A program made the position numbers and the translations under genes. From contig CAYXHF010000003.1 in assembly GCA_964464815.1 (NCBI GenBank), positions 42,626 through 106,625 on the forward strand: 64,000 nt of DNA, read 5' to 3'. Below the pieces are notes generated by a model. That model was given only the letters and a program-made list of their open reading frames with translations. It did no database searches and was not told the origin of the DNA. Below are positions 16,094-25,156 of this stretch, piece after piece (the first letter of the stretch is position 1; every line of letters starts with the position of its first letter). This stretch comes from UBA11524 sp964464815 (GTDB lineage Bacteria; Bacillota; Clostridia; Christensenellales; Aristaeellaceae).

Positions 16094-18221
16094 CGGTGCC
16101 CTCCGTGTCCTCTTCATTGGTTTGTACTTCGATGCGGTGATGGCAGGTTTCGTTGGCACACAGATGCCAGACTTCGCCCTTGCGACCGCGCTTTTCGACC
16201 ATGTAGCCGCCGCAAATCGGGCATTTCTCCGTCACGGGCTTCTCCCAGGACACAAAGTCACATTCCGGATAGCGCTCGCAGCCATAGAACTTGCGGTTCT
16301 TGCGGCTGGTCTTTTCCATCAGGCGCGCACCGCACGTGGGACAGGGCGCGTCGATGTAGGTGATAATCGGCTTGGTGTTGCGGCACTCCGGGAAATTCGG
16401 GCAGGCCAGGAAACGACCAAAGCGCCCCATCTTGTAGACCATCATGGCGCCGCACTTGTCGCACGGCACATCGCTGGGTTCGTCCTTGACCTCGACCTTC
16501 TCGATTTCCTGCTCCGCCAGCGTCAGGGTTTCGGCAAAGGGCGGATAGAAATCACGCAGAATCTGCTTCCAGTCGGTGTTGCCTTCCTCCACCTTGTCCA
16601 GCTTGTCTTCCAGCTCGGCGGTGAATTCGGTGTCCACGATTTCCTCAAAGTACTTTTCCATCATGCTGGTCACCATGCGTCCCAGCTCCGTGGGATACAG
16701 GCGCTTCTTCTCGCGGCTGACATAGCCACGGGAAATGATGGTGGTGATGGTCGGCGCGTAGGTGGAGGGACGGCCAATGCCCTTCTCTTCCATCATACGC
16801 ACCAGGGATGCTTCGGTGTAACGAGCCGGCGGCTGCGTGAAGTGCTGTTCGCTTTCCACATTGTCCGCGGAAACGGCATCACCCTCTGCAAGCTGCGGGA
16901 GCGTGGTTTCGCTGCTGGCCACGGCATCGTCCGTGCCTTCCTCATAGACGGAGGTGAAGCCCGGGAACTTCTTGTGTTCGCCGTAGAAGCGCATGCCAAC
17001 GCCATCGCCGCTGATTTCCATGGTCATGGTTTCATACAGCGCGGGCATCATCTGGCTGGCCAGGAAGCGGTTGTAAATCAGCTTGTAGAGGTTGTATTGC
17101 TCCTTCGTCAGCGACGCCTTGATGCTGTCCGGCGTGCGCTGTACAGCGGTCGGACGGATGGCTTCGTGCGCGTCCTGCGCATTTTTGCGGCCCTTGTACT
17201 CGTTGGGCTTTTCGGGCAGATACTCCTCGCCAAAGCGCTCCGGAATGTAGGCGCGCAGTGCAGCTAACGCCTCGTCGCTGATGCGAACGCTGTCGGTACG
17301 GATGTAGCTGACAATACCCTGCGTGCCTTCGCCCTCCAGGTCAACACCCTCGTAGAGCTGCTGGACAACCTGCATCGTCTTGGCGGTGGTGAAGCCCAGC
17401 TTGCGGCTGGCCTCCTGCTGCAGGGAGGAGGTCGTGAACGGCGCGGCGGGCATCTTGCGCTTTTCACTCAGCTTGATGCTGCTGACGGCAAAATGCGCCT
17501 TTTGAATGCGCTCCACGGCCTTTTGTGCCTCTTCGGCATTGGCAATGGCGGCCTTCTGACCATCGAGTGTGGATAGACGCGCCACAAAGTGCATTTTGCG
17601 GCCATGTGCCTGATGCACCTGCATTTTGGCGGTAATATCCCAGTATTCCTCCGGGATGAAGGCTTCAATCTCTTCTTCACGCATCACGACCATGCGCGTG
17701 GCCACGGACTGCACACGACCAGCCGAGAGGCCCTTCTTGATTTTGGCCCACAGCAGCGGACTGATCTTGTAGCCGACCAGACGGTCAAGCACGCGGCGCG
17801 CCTGCTGGGCGTCCACACGGCCCATGTCCAGCGGACGCGGACTCTTCAGCGCCGTCTGAATGGCCTTCTTCGTCACTTCGTGGAACTCAATGCGGCAGGG
17901 CTGGGTCGTGTCCATGTTCAGCACATGGCCCAGATGCCAGGAAATCGCTTCACCCTCGCGGTCCGGGTCAGTTGCGAGATAAATCTGCGAGGCATTCCGC
18001 GCTTCCTTGCGGATGCGGGTCAGAATATCGCCACGGCCACGAATGGTGATGTACTTGAGGTCAAAATCATTTTCGACATCCACGCCGATTTGACTCTTGG
18101 GCAAATCGCGCACGTGTCCCTGCGATGCTTCCACCTTGTATCCCTTGCCAAGGAACTTACTGATTGTACGTGCCTTGGCGGGAGATTCGACGATGATGAG
18201 TTTCTGCTTTGTTGCAGCCAT
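16086..18221 (-). CDS. topA: DNA topoisomerase I
   Basis: 711 aa type IA topoisomerase that relaxes negative supercoils. N-terminal Toprim (KLIIVESPAKARTISKFLG, ATDPDREGEAISWH), catalytic tyrosine in GIVSYIRTDSVRIS near residue 302, and three C-terminal four-cysteine zinc ribbons (starting PCDKCGAMM, PCPTCGARL and KCPICGGYM) over the last 125 residues. Start ATG 18221 gives MAATKQKLIIVE. Second gene of the dprA-hslU operon. Confidence 0.97.
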   Translation of the reverse strand: MAATKQKLIIVESPAKARTISKFLGKGYKVEASQGHVRDLPKSQIGVDVENDFDLKYITIRGRGDILTRIRKEARNASQIYLATDPDREGEAISWHLGHVLNMDTTQPCRIEFHEVTKKAIQTALKSPRPLDMGRVDAQQARRVLDRLVGYKISPLLWAKIKKGLSAGRVQSVATRMVVMREEEIEAFIPEEYWDITAKMQVHQAHGRKMHFVARLSTLDGQKAAIANAEEAQKAVERIQKAHFAVSSIKLSEKRKMPAAPFTTSSLQQEASRKLGFTTAKTMQVVQQLYEGVDLEGEGTQGIVSYIRTDSVRISDEALAALRAYIPERFGEEYLPEKPNEYKGRKNAQDAHEAIRPTAVQRTPDSIKASLTKEQYNLYKLIYNRFLASQMMPALYETMTMEISGDGVGMRFYGEHKKFPGFTSVYEEGTDDAVASSETTLPQLAEGDAVSADNVESEQHFTQPPARYTEASLVRMMEEKGIGRPSTYAPTITTIISRGYVSREKKRLYPTELGRMVTSMMEKYFEEIVDTEFTAELEDKLDKVEEGNTDWKQILRDFYPPFAETLTLAEQEIEKVEVKDEPSDVPCDKCGAMMVYKMGRFGRFLACPNFPECRNTKPIITYIDAPCPTCGARLMEKTSRKNRKFYGCERYPECDFVSWEKPVTEKCPICGGYMVEKRGRKGEVWHLCANETCHHRIEVQTNEEDTEGTDE

Positions 18222-18275
18222 GCTTGTACGCCTCCGATGCGTGAAAAAGTTGATATGCGAGAGACAGAATCGCAA

Positions 18276-19547
18276 TCAGTCCTCTGCTGCTTGCTGATCG
18301 TGTCGGGAATACATTTTTCCGGGAAGTGCCTTGATGACGCCTGCAATTTGCAGCATGGTCAAGGAAGACATCAGTTTGGCGGCCGCCAGACCGGTTTTAT
18401 CGCTCAATTGGTCAAAGGAAAGCGTTCCCTCAGCCAAGGCGTCGTAGATGCATTTTTCCTCGTCGCTCATGGGCGGCAAAGGAATCTCCTTGACGGCCTG
18501 TGCGGGTGGTGTATTGTCCTTGGACGTGGCATCCGGCGGCCCGGAGATGGTTTTTTTCTGACTGGACGACTTTGCGCTGCTTGCTTTTTGCTTCGCAGGC
18601 TTTGCGGGTGCCTGCGGGAGTAAATCAGGTGCAGGCTTGGGCTTGGGCGGCTGATTAGGGTCGCTCCAACGCATGTCCTCCAGAATATCCTGTGCCGTGG
18701 TGAAGTAAATCGCACCGTCACGAATCAGTTGATGCGTGCCTTCGGAAATGGCTGCGTTGGGGATGCCGGGATAGGCGAAAACGTCCTTCCCTTGCTCCAG
18801 GGCGTGCTGAACGGTCAGCTTACAGCCAGAGCGCGAATAGCACTCCATTACCACGACCGCGTCGCTCAGACCAGCTAACAGGCGGTTGCGGACGGAAAAC
18901 ACGTTTTTCTGCGGGCGCATATCCGGCGGATACTCACTCAGCAGCAAACCACCGTTATGCAGGATGCGTTCGCGCAACGAAGCTGAGGCTGTCGGATACG
19001 GGATGTTCAAGCCGCATGCCATGATGCCGATGGTCGGGCTTTCGCCACAAAGACAGCCCTCGTGGGCGGCTGTGTCAATGCCCACGGCCAGACCGCTGAC
19101 AATGCGAACGTTCTCATTGCTCAGCGTCTGACAGAGCGTGCTTGTGGCTGCCAGCCCTGCGGAGGAAGCTTTTCGCGTGCCGACAACGGCCAGGGCGTGT
19201 CCCTCCAGCGCCGCCAGATTTCCGCGGTAAAACAGAATGGCTGGTGGCACAGGAATGTTACGCAGGCGCTCCGGATACCGCTTGTCGGCGATGCTCAGAA
19301 TCCCGATATTCCATTTTTGCATGGTAACGAGCATATCATGCATCGCATTGCGGGATGCGCTGGCCTGTAGGAGTGAGAGATTGGAATCGGACACCTTCCC
19401 CTCCAAGCAGCGGCCATCGTCCTTGACGAACGTATCATAGAGGGCTTCTGCACTGCCGTAGGTGGTCAGCAGCTGCTGTAGTTTCTGGCCGTGAATCATG
19501 CCATTCGTCAGCCAGGCCAGACAGCCTTCTTCACGAGTATACCGCAC
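18276..19547 (-). CDS. dprA: DNA-processing protein DprA
   Basis: About 423 aa. DprA loads RecA on incoming single-stranded DNA during transformation. An N-terminal helical region precedes the Rossmann fold (residues about 90-300, with AVVGTRKASSAG, GLAVGIDTAAHEG and MACGLNIPYP). A Pro/Lys-rich linker follows (about 300-350), then a C-terminal winged helix (EKCIYDALAEGTLSFDQLSDKTGL). The start is a GTG (19547) or the adjacent TTG (19550); AAGGAGG favours the GTG. First gene of the operon. Only a weak promoter-like pair (TTGATT and TAGCAT near 19644-19672) lies upstream. Confidence 0.93.
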   Translation of the reverse strand: MRYTREEGCLAWLTNGMIHGQKLQQLLTTYGSAEALYDTFVKDDGRCLEGKVSDSNLSLLQASASRNAMHDMLVTMQKWNIGILSIADKRYPERLRNIPVPPAILFYRGNLAALEGHALAVVGTRKASSAGLAATSTLCQTLSNENVRIVSGLAVGIDTAAHEGCLCGESPTIGIMACGLNIPYPTASASLRERILHNGGLLLSEYPPDMRPQKNVFSVRNRLLAGLSDAVVVMECYSRSGCKLTVQHALEQGKDVFAYPGIPNAAISEGTHQLIRDGAIYFTTAQDILEDMRWSDPNQPPKPKPAPDLLPQAPAKPAKQKASSAKSSSQKKTISGPPDATSKDNTPPAQAVKEIPLPPMSDEEKCIYDALAEGTLSFDQLSDKTGLAAAKLMSSLTMLQIAGVIKALPGKMYSRHDQQAAED

Positions 19548-19757
19548 CAATCACGCCTCCTTGCAGAAAAAAACCAGTTTCTGGTGGTGTGTGGCCTGAA
19601 AAAGAATTTCTTTAAGAAAAACAGGTTCACAACACATTGCATAATGCTATCACAACTTTTGAAAAAAATCAACGTCCCAATTTCCTGAGCAAAAGAACTC
19701 TTGCTGTTTTTTCCAAAATGAAGGAGTTTGCTTTGTGCAGAATGTGGAGAAAATGGC

Positions 19758-21200
19758 TCATTCCTCCGCAACAAGATAGGGCGTCAGGATTTCTGCAATC
19801 TTCGCATAGCCCTCTTTGTTGGGGTGCAGGCCGTCCGACAGCAATTCAGGATAGGCATATTCGCCTGTTCCAGGACAGAAGGAGGAATACGCATCCACAA
19901 AGGTCACGTTTTCCGTCTTACTGGCGTAGCGGCGGAAGGCCAGATTCAGCAGCGTGATTTTCCCCTGCTGTCCGCTGTAGAAGGCGCTGGTGGTCGGCAG
20001 AGTGCTGAGAATCACGAACTGACAGGAGGGATTCTTCTCCTGAATGGCGCCAATCATGGCCTCGTAATTCTTGACGATTTCTTCCTTGGTGTAGCCGTGG
20101 CCGATGTCGTTGATGCCGCAGATGAACACAACCTGCTTGTAGCTGCGGGAGGCCAATTCATCAATTCGGGCGCGGCACTCAACGGTTGTCTGTGCGCCGA
20201 TGCCGTAGTTGGCGCAGTCGCTGCGGCCCAGAATGGTGTTCCAGTCGCCGTAGAGCAACAGCGCGTTCTGGCAAATGCTATCGCCGATGAATGCGATGCC
20301 GGTATCTGGACGATCCCAACGGCCGTCTGAGGTGTCAACCGGATCGCCCTCACCTGCAAAGTACGCCAGCTTGTAGATGGTCACCGGATTGCTGCTGGTG
20401 GTGAAAACGCTCACCTGATCCAGACGAGCAAAGTTTGTGCCAAAGGCTTTTGCAAAGGCACTGTAGTCAAAGTATGCGCCATAGCGGCCATCCGCAAGCG
20501 CGACGGTTTCTGTCGCATTGACGCGCGTCCACTGCGTCGCGCCGGAGTGGCTGGACAGCGCCAGATATACGCCGTACTGCGAGCCTTCATATTCGACATA
20601 GAAGCGGCTGCCCTGATTGATTTGCGCGGCATCGAAGTCTCCGCCGACATGGCGCGTGAAGCAATACACCGGGCAAGCGTTTTGTGTGTTGGCCGTGGCT
20701 GCACCGCTGAACAGCACGTCATCTGCGCCAAGCAAATCCTCCTGCTTTTCGCCGTGCCAGACGACCTGATGAATGACCGTCTTGTGGTTGACAGCGGATG
20801 CGCCGACACAAATCTGATCAACGGCGGCAAAATTCTTGCTGCCATACTGAATGAAGCATTGCTCATAGGAGAACGTGGCCAAATACAGGCCGTTTTCCAT
20901 CGTGCATGCGGAGGGCACATTCACTTGCGCCCACGTGCCGCTTTCCCAATCAGACAAGGCCAGATAGACGGCTTTTTCGCCACCTTCATAGAGGACGGTA
21001 AAATAGCCGTTTTCGCTGATAGCAGAGGGGTCGAAGCTGCCGCCGGCATTGGAGGTATTGACTGAAACGCCAATGGACCAGCTTTCCGCAATGGTCGTTT
21101 CGCCGTCAAAGAGGATGGTTTCCTCCATGGACGTGGCTTCTTCCGCGGTGGCAGTGGCAAGCAAAAGTACTGTGATGAGTAGGAGGAACAGTCGCTTCAT
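19758..21200 (-). CDS. Secreted SGNH/GDSL hydrolase with two N-terminal repeats
   Basis: 480 aa with a signal peptide (MKRLFLLLITVLLLATATA). Two related beta-rich repeats follow (about residues 28-150 and 160-280, each with a YEGG/YEGSQ...YLALS...VN core), possibly carbohydrate-binding. The SGNH esterase domain covers about 295-480: nucleophile serine in FIGDSICQN near residue 307, block III GINDIGHG, and catalytic Asp-His in SDGLHP near residue 455. Probably deacetylates an extracellular polysaccharide; the exact ester is not evident. Own promoter at 21239-21268. Confidence 0.87.
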   Translation of the reverse strand: MKRLFLLLITVLLLATATAEEATSMEETILFDGETTIAESWSIGVSVNTSNAGGSFDPSAISENGYFTVLYEGGEKAVYLALSDWESGTWAQVNVPSACTMENGLYLATFSYEQCFIQYGSKNFAAVDQICVGASAVNHKTVIHQVVWHGEKQEDLLGADDVLFSGAATANTQNACPVYCFTRHVGGDFDAAQINQGSRFYVEYEGSQYGVYLALSSHSGATQWTRVNATETVALADGRYGAYFDYSAFAKAFGTNFARLDQVSVFTTSSNPVTIYKLAYFAGEGDPVDTSDGRWDRPDTGIAFIGDSICQNALLLYGDWNTILGRSDCANYGIGAQTTVECRARIDELASRSYKQVVFICGINDIGHGYTKEEIVKNYEAMIGAIQEKNPSCQFVILSTLPTTSAFYSGQQGKITLLNLAFRRYASKTENVTFVDAYSSFCPGTGEYAYPELLSDGLHPNKEGYAKIAEILTPYLVAEE

Positions 21201-21238
21201 GATGGTCTTCCTTTCTATGCGGTGTGTATTTTATGCTC

Positions 21239-21268
21239 ATTATACGCTGTATCGTGATTATCTGTCAA
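21239..21268 (-). promoter_or_regulatory. Promoter of the SGNH hydrolase gene
   Basis: Minus-strand TTGACA (21263-21268) and TATAAT (21239-21244), spacer 18 bp. Confidence 0.75.
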
Positions 21269-21269
21269 G

Positions 21270-21308
21270 CAAAAGCCCGACCTGCAAGATAATCCTGCAA
21301 GGCCGGGC
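21270..21308 (-). terminator. Terminator of the DUF11 gene
   Basis: On the minus strand a GC-rich stem (GCCCGGCC...GGTCGGGC) with inner TGCA pairing is followed by TTTTGCTT, 19 bp after the DUF11 stop. Confidence 0.7.
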
Positions 21309-21326
21309 CGAAGAAAAACGGGTGGA

Positions 21327-22181
21327 TTACAGCGTGCCAGTGACGACCAGGGTGACTGCTCCGGGCGTGACCGTGACGACGCCGGTAGTGGCATCGCGGG
21401 TGTAGGTGGCGGCGGGAACAATCAACGGCGTCACGGTGGTGAAAACTGCGCCGTCATAGGTGTAATCGGTGCCGACGGTTTGCGCCGCACCGTCTCGTGT
21501 CACAGACGTGATGGTCATGGGTGGTGTGAAGGTGTCCGTCAGGGACACGGCGTCAGTGGCCGTGGTGGCGGTTGCGCCGCTGTTCTGAATGGTGAAGGTG
21601 TAGCGCATCGGCTCGTTTGCCGTCACGGTTGTGGGACAAAGCGACTTAATGACGCTCAGCTGCGGCGCGGTATCGGCGGCAATGACAGCCGTGGCCGTCA
21701 GCGGCGTGGCCAGTCCGCCACCGGTGACGGAGGCCGTGTTGTTTACACTCACCTGTGTGCCGTAGGGCGTGTACTCGTTCGTCTTGGCCGAATACAGCAG
21801 CGTTGCGTTTGCGCCAGCAGGCAGCGTCAAGCCCGTTACTGTCAGCGGTGAGGTGGCCGTGATAGCAGGCGTGGCTTGCAGCACGCCATTGACATAAAAG
21901 CGCACCGTGTCGGCCACGTAGGTCATCGGAACGACCCTCACGCCGCCCAGCAAGGGTGTAAAGGAACCCAAATTGTCCGTGACCGTCAAGTCGTTGATGG
22001 TCGCCGCGCCACTATTGACGAGGTTGACGGAATACGTAATCGTATCTCCGGCACGATAGGTGGACGGCAGAGACATCTTCGTGACCGTTAAAGCCTCGGT
22101 CAGCACGCCAGTTACGATGTTGGAAGGAATGGTCTGGTTATTATAAGAAAGCGTTGCCTGATTCGTGAAGGTGGTCGGCAT
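21327..22181 (-). CDS. DUF11-type repeat protein without a signal peptide
   Basis: 284 aa, Thr/Ala/Val-rich. Residues about 25-110 and 165-250 are two copies of the DUF11 conserved beta repeat (motifs AGDTITYSVNLVNSGAATINDLTVTD and ANEPMRYTFTIQNSGATATTATDAVSLTD). It begins MPTTFTNQATLSYNNQ with no hydrophobic leader and has no LPxTG or membrane anchor, so how it reaches the surface, if it does, is unclear. AAGGAGG precedes the ATG at 22181. Function unknown. Confidence 0.82.
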   Translation of the reverse strand: MPTTFTNQATLSYNNQTIPSNIVTGVLTEALTVTKMSLPSTYRAGDTITYSVNLVNSGAATINDLTVTDNLGSFTPLLGGVRVVPMTYVADTVRFYVNGVLQATPAITATSPLTVTGLTLPAGANATLLYSAKTNEYTPYGTQVSVNNTASVTGGGLATPLTATAVIAADTAPQLSVIKSLCPTTVTANEPMRYTFTIQNSGATATTATDAVSLTDTFTPPMTITSVTRDGAAQTVGTDYTYDGAVFTTVTPLIVPAATYTRDATTGVVTVTPGAVTLVVTGTL

Positions 22182-22262
22182 AGCGGATTCCTCCTTGTGC
22201 GGCAGAGAGTAATTGCCTCTGCTCACCATCAGCATATGCCGCGCATGCGTGTGTGTGTGCGG

Positions 22263-23405
22263 TTACTCCTGCGAGGTGCGCACAAGACGCGGGTCACGAT
22301 GCACCCATTCGCCGACCAGACGATAGAGCGCCGCCGTCAGCGGGACGAAAATCATCATGCCCCAAATGCCCATCATGCCACCGCCAATCAGCACGGCGGC
22401 CAGTACCCACAAGCCGGGCAGACGCATCTTGCTGCCGACGGTATGCGGATAAATCAGATTACCCTCAATCTGCTGCAAGACAATCAGGAAAATCAGGAAG
22501 ACAAGGGCTTTCGTGGGCGAAACGGAGAAGAGCATGATTGCGCCAACTGCCGCGCCGATGTATGCACCCACAATCGGCACCAGTGCCATCATGCCGATAA
22601 ATGCGCCAATCATCACGGCATAATCCAGACGCAGGATGAACATGCCCAGTGTGCAGAGGCCACCCAGAATCAGCGCCTCGGTACACTGACCGACGATGTA
22701 GTTATGGAAGCAATCATCCAGCGTGTGGATGATATGCATGGCGCGGTCGATGCGCTGGTCGCCGATGATGCGGTGCAGCAGCTGCTTACTCTGCCGCGCC
22801 AACGTCTCCTTGCTGGCCAGAATGTTGAAGGTGAAAATCAACGCCATCAGCAAGGAGAAAATCGAGCCGACCAGCGAGGTCGTGACGCTCATGGCGGTGT
22901 TGACGACCGTGCCTGCACCGTTGAGCAGCAGACTACCCATCTTTTCCAGCAGGGCGCGCCATTCTGTATCGGTGGAGGGCAAGACGAGGTTGTAATCGGC
23001 CATCAGCGTGGCAATCGTTTCATTTTCCGTCAGCTTATCGTAGAGCTGGCGCAGCACACCCGGCAAAGAAGACAGCAGCACCTGGAAGCACGAAATCAGC
23101 TGCGGGAAAATGAGCTGAATGAGGGCGAAAACCACCAGCACCAAGGTACAGAAGGCCAGCAGCATGCAGACTGGACGGCGCAGCGATTGCCACACCTTGG
23201 CACGGCTGTTTGGCGCGATGTGGCGCTCATAAAAGCCCATCAGGATGTTCAATACATACGCGATGATGGCGCCGGTGATGAGCGTCCCGGCGGCAGAAAG
23301 GAAAAGCCCAAACAGGGACACGGCCTGATCCCAATAATGAATCGCCAGATACAGCAAAAAGAGAGACAGACAGGCAAGCCAACAAGTGCGTTTCTCCAAC
23401 TTCAT
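22263..23405 (-). CDS. AI-2E family transporter (PerM-like permease)
   Basis: 380 aa integral membrane protein with about eight membrane segments: two at the N-terminus (residues 8-60), one after residue 75, then a soluble stretch (about 110-190), and five more toward the end. MALVPIVGAYIGAAVGAIM and QQIEGNLIYPHTVGSKMRLPGLWVLAAVLIGG are the family signature. Members export small molecules or act as Na+/H+ antiporters; the AI-2 name is historical. Start ATG 23405 after GGGAAGGAG. Confidence 0.88.
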   Translation of the reverse strand: MKLEKRTCWLACLSLFLLYLAIHYWDQAVSLFGLFLSAAGTLITGAIIAYVLNILMGFYERHIAPNSRAKVWQSLRRPVCMLLAFCTLVLVVFALIQLIFPQLISCFQVLLSSLPGVLRQLYDKLTENETIATLMADYNLVLPSTDTEWRALLEKMGSLLLNGAGTVVNTAMSVTTSLVGSIFSLLMALIFTFNILASKETLARQSKQLLHRIIGDQRIDRAMHIIHTLDDCFHNYIVGQCTEALILGGLCTLGMFILRLDYAVMIGAFIGMMALVPIVGAYIGAAVGAIMLFSVSPTKALVFLIFLIVLQQIEGNLIYPHTVGSKMRLPGLWVLAAVLIGGGMMGIWGMMIFVPLTAALYRLVGEWVHRDPRLVRTSQE

Positions 23406-23494
23406 ACGAGGGTTTCTCCTTCCCACAATGTGTGTCGATGAGAATGGTAACCAAGGGGTGCATGATCTACTGCCGAATTGGGGTCTGAAATCAG

Positions 23495-23519
23495 AAAATC
23501 AAACCGTCAGTCGGTTTTG
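23495..23519 (-). terminator. Weak terminator after the rhomboid-like gene
   Basis: AAACCG and CGGTTT form a 6-bp stem followed on the minus strand by GATTTTC, 25 bp after the stop codon. Confidence 0.45.
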
Positions 23520-23543
23520 TTTTCCTGATACAGGAGCTTGCAC

Positions 23544-24191
23544 TTAGCGCCAGTTCTTCTTCCACTGCTGGCGGCGGCGATAATCGCGGATGCGCTGAAG
23601 CAAATCGCCGTAGAAGAACAGAATCACGTTCACCAGACTCATGATGAGCGCCACATTTGCCATGAGCGGGTTGGTCAGCAGCTGCTGTACCAACGGCAAC
23701 AGGTAAATCAGCGCCATCCACTTCATCTTGACTGGAATGATAATCAGGTTAATTTGCGTATCCGGGTAAAGAATGGCACACGCCAGAAACAGCGACATGT
23801 TCAGGTATGTATTTGTTGTGTAGCCCGTCAGCAGGCCGGCTACAATCGCACCCAGCATCCCGCACAGATAGTACGCTGTGAAGCGGAACGTACCCCATGT
23901 GCTTTGCAGCGTCGTGCCAAGATACCAGTAGAACATCAGCGACAGCAGCAAGAAAAGCGGTGAGCTACTGTCGTGCAGGAACACAAAGGTAATCAGTCGC
24001 CAAATCTGGCCGTGGAAAATGGCGTTACGGTCGAACATCAGGTATCGCGAGATACTGATGCCGTAGGCGGCAAGCAGGTAATCCGCCACGTAGGTTACGC
24101 CCATGCCGACGCAGAGAATCATCATCAGCTGGCGAATACCGCTATAGCGCCCAAAGCGCCGTTCCGCCTTGCTCAGCAATCGTTCAAACAT
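23544..24191 (-). CDS. Rhomboid-like membrane protein, probably inactive
   Basis: 215 aa with about six membrane segments and the rhomboid-type GQIWRLITFVFLHDSSSP loop. The GxSG nucleophile motif is absent (TYLNMSLFLACAILYPD in its place) and the histidine of the last helix is missing, so it resembles derlins and other pseudo-proteases. The C-terminus is strongly basic (RIRDYRRRQQWKKNWR). Start ATG 24191 after GGAGGG. A membrane quality-control role is inference from the family. Confidence 0.75.
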   Translation of the reverse strand: MFERLLSKAERRFGRYSGIRQLMMILCVGMGVTYVADYLLAAYGISISRYLMFDRNAIFHGQIWRLITFVFLHDSSSPLFLLLSLMFYWYLGTTLQSTWGTFRFTAYYLCGMLGAIVAGLLTGYTTNTYLNMSLFLACAILYPDTQINLIIIPVKMKWMALIYLLPLVQQLLTNPLMANVALIMSLVNVILFFYGDLLQRIRDYRRRQQWKKNWR

Positions 24192-24389
24192 CTGGAAAGC
24201 CCTCCAATTCCATCGAAGTGGTGTGATACAAAAGAATATTCGACATCGTTTTTCCACACTCCTGCCAGGAAGGGCTGGAAAAGACGTCAGATAGAAATTT
24301 TACAGGGTGATTGTGAACTCAACATCAACGAAATTACCTTTCCAAACGGCAAAAGGCATGTATTTCTACTGGAATTTCGGGAAAGTTCA

Positions 24390-24417
24390 TGGACAATTCA
24401 AGGAAGTGCGGTATAAT
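24390..24417 (+). promoter_or_regulatory. Promoter of the MacB-like ABC operon
   Basis: TGGACA (24390-24395), 16-bp spacer and TATAAT (24412-24417), 37 bp before the first ATG. Confidence 0.65.
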
Positions 24418-24454
24418 AAAATTGTCGAAATATAGAGGAAAGTAGGCGCTTGAT

Positions 24455-25156
24455 ATGAGTTACATTTCCTTTGAGGATGTGTGCAAGGATTATCCGGCGG
24501 GCGATACGGTGGTGCATGCCTCCGACCATGTGAATTTTCAGATTGAGAAGGGCGAATTCTGCGTTGTTCTCGGGCCGTCTGGCGCGGGCAAGACGACGGT
24601 ACTGAATTTACTGGGTGGCATGGACAAGGCTACCAGCGGGCGCATTTTGGTGGGTGGAAAGGAAATCACGGGCCTGCGCTCGGCACAGCTGACGGAATAC
24701 CGCCGTCATGACGTGGGCTTTGTGTTCCAGTTCTACAACCTGATGCCGAATTTGACGGCGCTGGAAAATGTGGAATTGGCCCAGCAGGTGTGCGACAATG
24801 CGCTTGATCCGCGCGAGGTGCTGGAACAGGTCGGCCTGAAGGAGCGCATGAACAACTTCCCTGCCCAGCTGTCGGGCGGCGAACAGCAGCGCGTTTCCAT
24901 TGCGCGTGCGCTGTGCAAAAATCCGGCGCTGCTGCTATGTGACGAGCCGACGGGCGCGCTGGACAGCAAGACGGGCGAGCAAGTGCTGGAGCTGCTGACG
25001 CGCCTGTGCCGTGATTACAGCACGACCGTGGTCATCATCACGCACAACGCCAGCATTGCACCCTTGGGCAACCGCGTGATTCGTATGCGCAACGGCACGG
25101 TGCAGGAAATGACCATCAACGAGCATCCGGCGAAGGTGGCTGATATTACATGGTAA
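24455..25156 (+). CDS. ABC transporter ATP-binding protein (MacB/LolD type)
   Basis: 233 aa ATPase with Walker A GPSGAGKTT (residues about 43-51), signature LSGGEQQRVSIARAL, Walker B LLLCDEPTGALD and a C-terminal H-loop (VIITHNASIA). The sequence type partners FtsX-like permeases, which use mechanotransmission or extract substrates at the outer leaflet rather than classical transport. The stop codon overlaps the permease ATG (ATGGTAA). Confidence 0.93.
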   Translation: MSYISFEDVCKDYPAGDTVVHASDHVNFQIEKGEFCVVLGPSGAGKTTVLNLLGGMDKATSGRILVGGKEITGLRSAQLTEYRRHDVGFVFQFYNLMPNLTALENVELAQQVCDNALDPREVLEQVGLKERMNNFPAQLSGGEQQRVSIARALCKNPALLLCDEPTGALDSKTGEQVLELLTRLCRDYSTTVVIITHNASIAPLGNRVIRMRNGTVQEMTINEHPAKVADITW

